Part shown: in pieces, positions 28,865 through 29,901 of the stretch
Layout of the letters: every line of letters starts with the position of its first letter
Numbering within the stretch: the stretch's first letter is position 1
DNA from: Phellopilus nigrolimitatus
Taxonomy: Eukaryota; Basidiomycota; Agaricomycetes; Hymenochaetales; Hymenochaetaceae
Reading direction: 5' to 3'
NCBI GenBank assembly: GCA_021029095.1
Contig: JAJOHG010000312.1
Location: 1 to 29,901 of the forward strand
DNA length: 29,901 nt
Made by a program: the position numbers and the translations under genes
Notes under the pieces: model-generated
What the model saw: only the letters and a program-made list of their open reading frames with translations
The model's database searches: none
What the model was told of the DNA's origin: nothing

Positions 28865-29901
28865 TCAGGAGTCAACAAAATCGCCTTCATCCTCTACCCA
28901 GCCGAGAGTCTCGTGAGCGATACCGATTTGAAGGAGCATAGTGCCCAGGCTTTTCGATGGATTCAACGGCTTAGACGAGTCCTGGTCTTCCTTATCCTCT
29001 TCTTCTTTGCCCTCTCCAGACCCACAGTCGTCGTGAGGGTAGACTTCCTGATCTGTCTCGACTCGCTGCTGTTCGTAGTACGCGCCGCGTGGCGTCGGCG
29101 GTAACATCGAAGAGCGAGGCACAACAGGCTTCTTGCTGAGAGATTGGTACAGCTTATTTTCTAGTTTAGAAGGCGATTCCAGCTCGGAGTCGTCATCGTC
29201 ATTATCCTCATGTTTCTTTGCCTCTAAAGGCGCATCCCAGCCCCAGTTGTCTCGACCATTAGAACCGTTTCCTATCCCGCTGCGTTTCTCGCTGGAAGAA
29301 TCGGCCCATCCCCAACTTCCCGAGAACATCCCTCCCGAAGATTTTGAGTTCGTTCCGGGATACGGTGCATCAGACGATTCATCATTATCACGCACGATCT
29401 GCCAAAGCTCCCAAGCAGCCTCACGTCCGGCCTCCTTCCACTTCTTGACAAGCTGCTTGAGCTTCTCCTCGTCGTTGTCTCTCGTGATTTTAATCGCGCG
29501 TTTGAGAAGTTGTACTTCACGCTCTAGCTTCTGAGTTGTACGCGAAGAATTCACGCGCGAAGGCGTAAAGGAAGAGGAAGCAAAGGAGGACATGATTGGG
29601 GATTTGAACTGAGAAGTAGCTTTCGCACTGGAAGCCCAGAGGCCTTTAGAAGGGCCTGCCTTGAGAGGACGCGATCGGGGTAATGTAGCAGGTAAAGCGC
29701 GATCTATTGCTTTCAAAGGGGTTGAAGGACGTTCCTCGTCACTGTTTCGCCGAGGTGAAGACGAAATGGGAGATGGTCTACTCGGTTTTGCGCGTGAGCG
29801 ATCGGGGGTGCCTACATTTCCTAAATTTGACTTGGACAACAAGGGCGACCGGAACGGCGTTGAGAGCTTCTGATGTTGCTTCTTCTGTGAAGCGAGCGTC
29901 A
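28865..29901 (-). CDS. SFR1: Swi5-dependent recombination accessory protein, Sfr1/Mei5 type (5' end off the window)
   Basis: An open frame of about 345 codons from the right edge to a stop at 28865; the start lies outside. Sfr1 partners Swi5 to stimulate Rad51/Dmc1 strand exchange. Seen here: a basic Ser/Pro-rich N-terminal part with a TPFRSPLL motif, as in the DNA-binding N-terminus of Sfr1. A coiled-coil core follows, KLEREVQLLKRAIKITRDND and LKQLVKKWKEAGREAAWELW, which is the Swi5-binding, Mei5-like region. A long acidic Ser/Trp/Gly linker comes next, then the C-terminal signature GTMLLQIGIAHETLGWVEDE and GDFVDS. The codon at 29842 is TTG, not a start; the frame continues to the edge. It converges on the gene at 27947, 264 bp away. 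Confidence 0.85.
   Translation of the reverse strand, partial: TLASQKKQHQKLSTPFRSPLLSKSNLGNVGTPDRSRAKPSRPSPISSSPRRNSDEERPSTPLKAIDRALPATLPRSRPLKAGPSKGLWASSAKATSQFKSPIMSSFASSSFTPSRVNSSRTTQKLEREVQLLKRAIKITRDNDEEKLKQLVKKWKEAGREAAWELWQIVRDNDESSDAPYPGTNSKSSGGMFSGSWGWADSSSEKRSGIGNGSNGRDNWGWDAPLEAKKHEDNDDDDSELESPSKLENKLYQSLSKKPVVPRSSMLPPTPRGAYYEQQRVETDQEVYPHDDCGSGEGKEEEDKEDQDSSKPLNPSKSLGTMLLQIGIAHETLGWVEDEGDFVDS

Noticed and set aside
1..29901. tRNA genes, rRNA, CRISPR arrays, terminal repeats of transposons
   Set aside because: A visual scan found no B-box with paired arms, no spaced repeats and no transposase or reverse transcriptase motifs; a covariance-model or repeat search could still find diverged cases.

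Overview
The window is nuclear DNA of a filamentous basidiomycete, most likely a mushroom-forming agaricomycete. The signs are genes cut by many GT-AG introns of about 48-71 bp, very tight gene spacing, fungal housekeeping genes (PKA regulatory subunit, Kcs1, Fhl1, Ime4, Qcr9, Sfr1), and a TPR plus TKL-like kinase gene of a kind expanded in mushrooms. No tRNA, rRNA, CRISPR array or intact transposon was recognised. Exon coordinates were built by hand from splice signals, reading frame and family conservation; none has transcript support.

Layout, left to right. (1) 569-2113 (-): cAMP-dependent kinase regulatory subunit. (2) 3251-4062 and 5176-6121 (+): tandem paralogues of a low-complexity Gly/Asn/Ser/Gln-rich presumed stress protein, each with a TATATAAA box and identical exon phases. 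(3) 6908-7753 (-) and 7921-8324 (+): mitochondrial ribosomal protein uS11m and complex III subunit Qcr9, divergent from a 167-bp shared promoter. (4) 8776-13446 (-): Kcs1 inositol hexakisphosphate kinase with a huge disordered N-terminus. (5) About 13.4-18.5 kb: gene-poor, with poly-G runs and short protein-like open frames that may be relics. (6) 18504-20624 (+): a seven-exon gene whose first ~35 residues imitate the histone H3 tail, followed by TPR-like helices and a complete protein kinase domain. (7) 21515-23822 (-) and 24016-25966 (+): Fhl1 (FHA plus forkhead) and Ime4/METTL3 m6A writer, divergent from a 193-bp spacer. (8) 26292-27131 (+): short-chain dehydrogenase. (9) 27947-28600 (+): a diverged third relative of the tandem pair, recognised by the same 71-nt exon. 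(10) 28865 to the right edge (-): Sfr1/Mei5-type recombination accessory protein, cut by the edge.

Most genes are growth, nutrient and mitochondrial regulators with no operon-like logic; the two head-to-head pairs are the clearest candidates for co-regulation. The most unusual object is the histone-H3-tail-bearing kinase at 18504. After methionine removal its N-terminus would be identical to H3 residues 1-6, and it keeps lysines matching H3 K4, K14 and K23 while the positions matching K9 and K27 are Arg and Val. It has no histone fold. I infer a protein that may be read or modified by chromatin enzymes; the sequence does not prove function.
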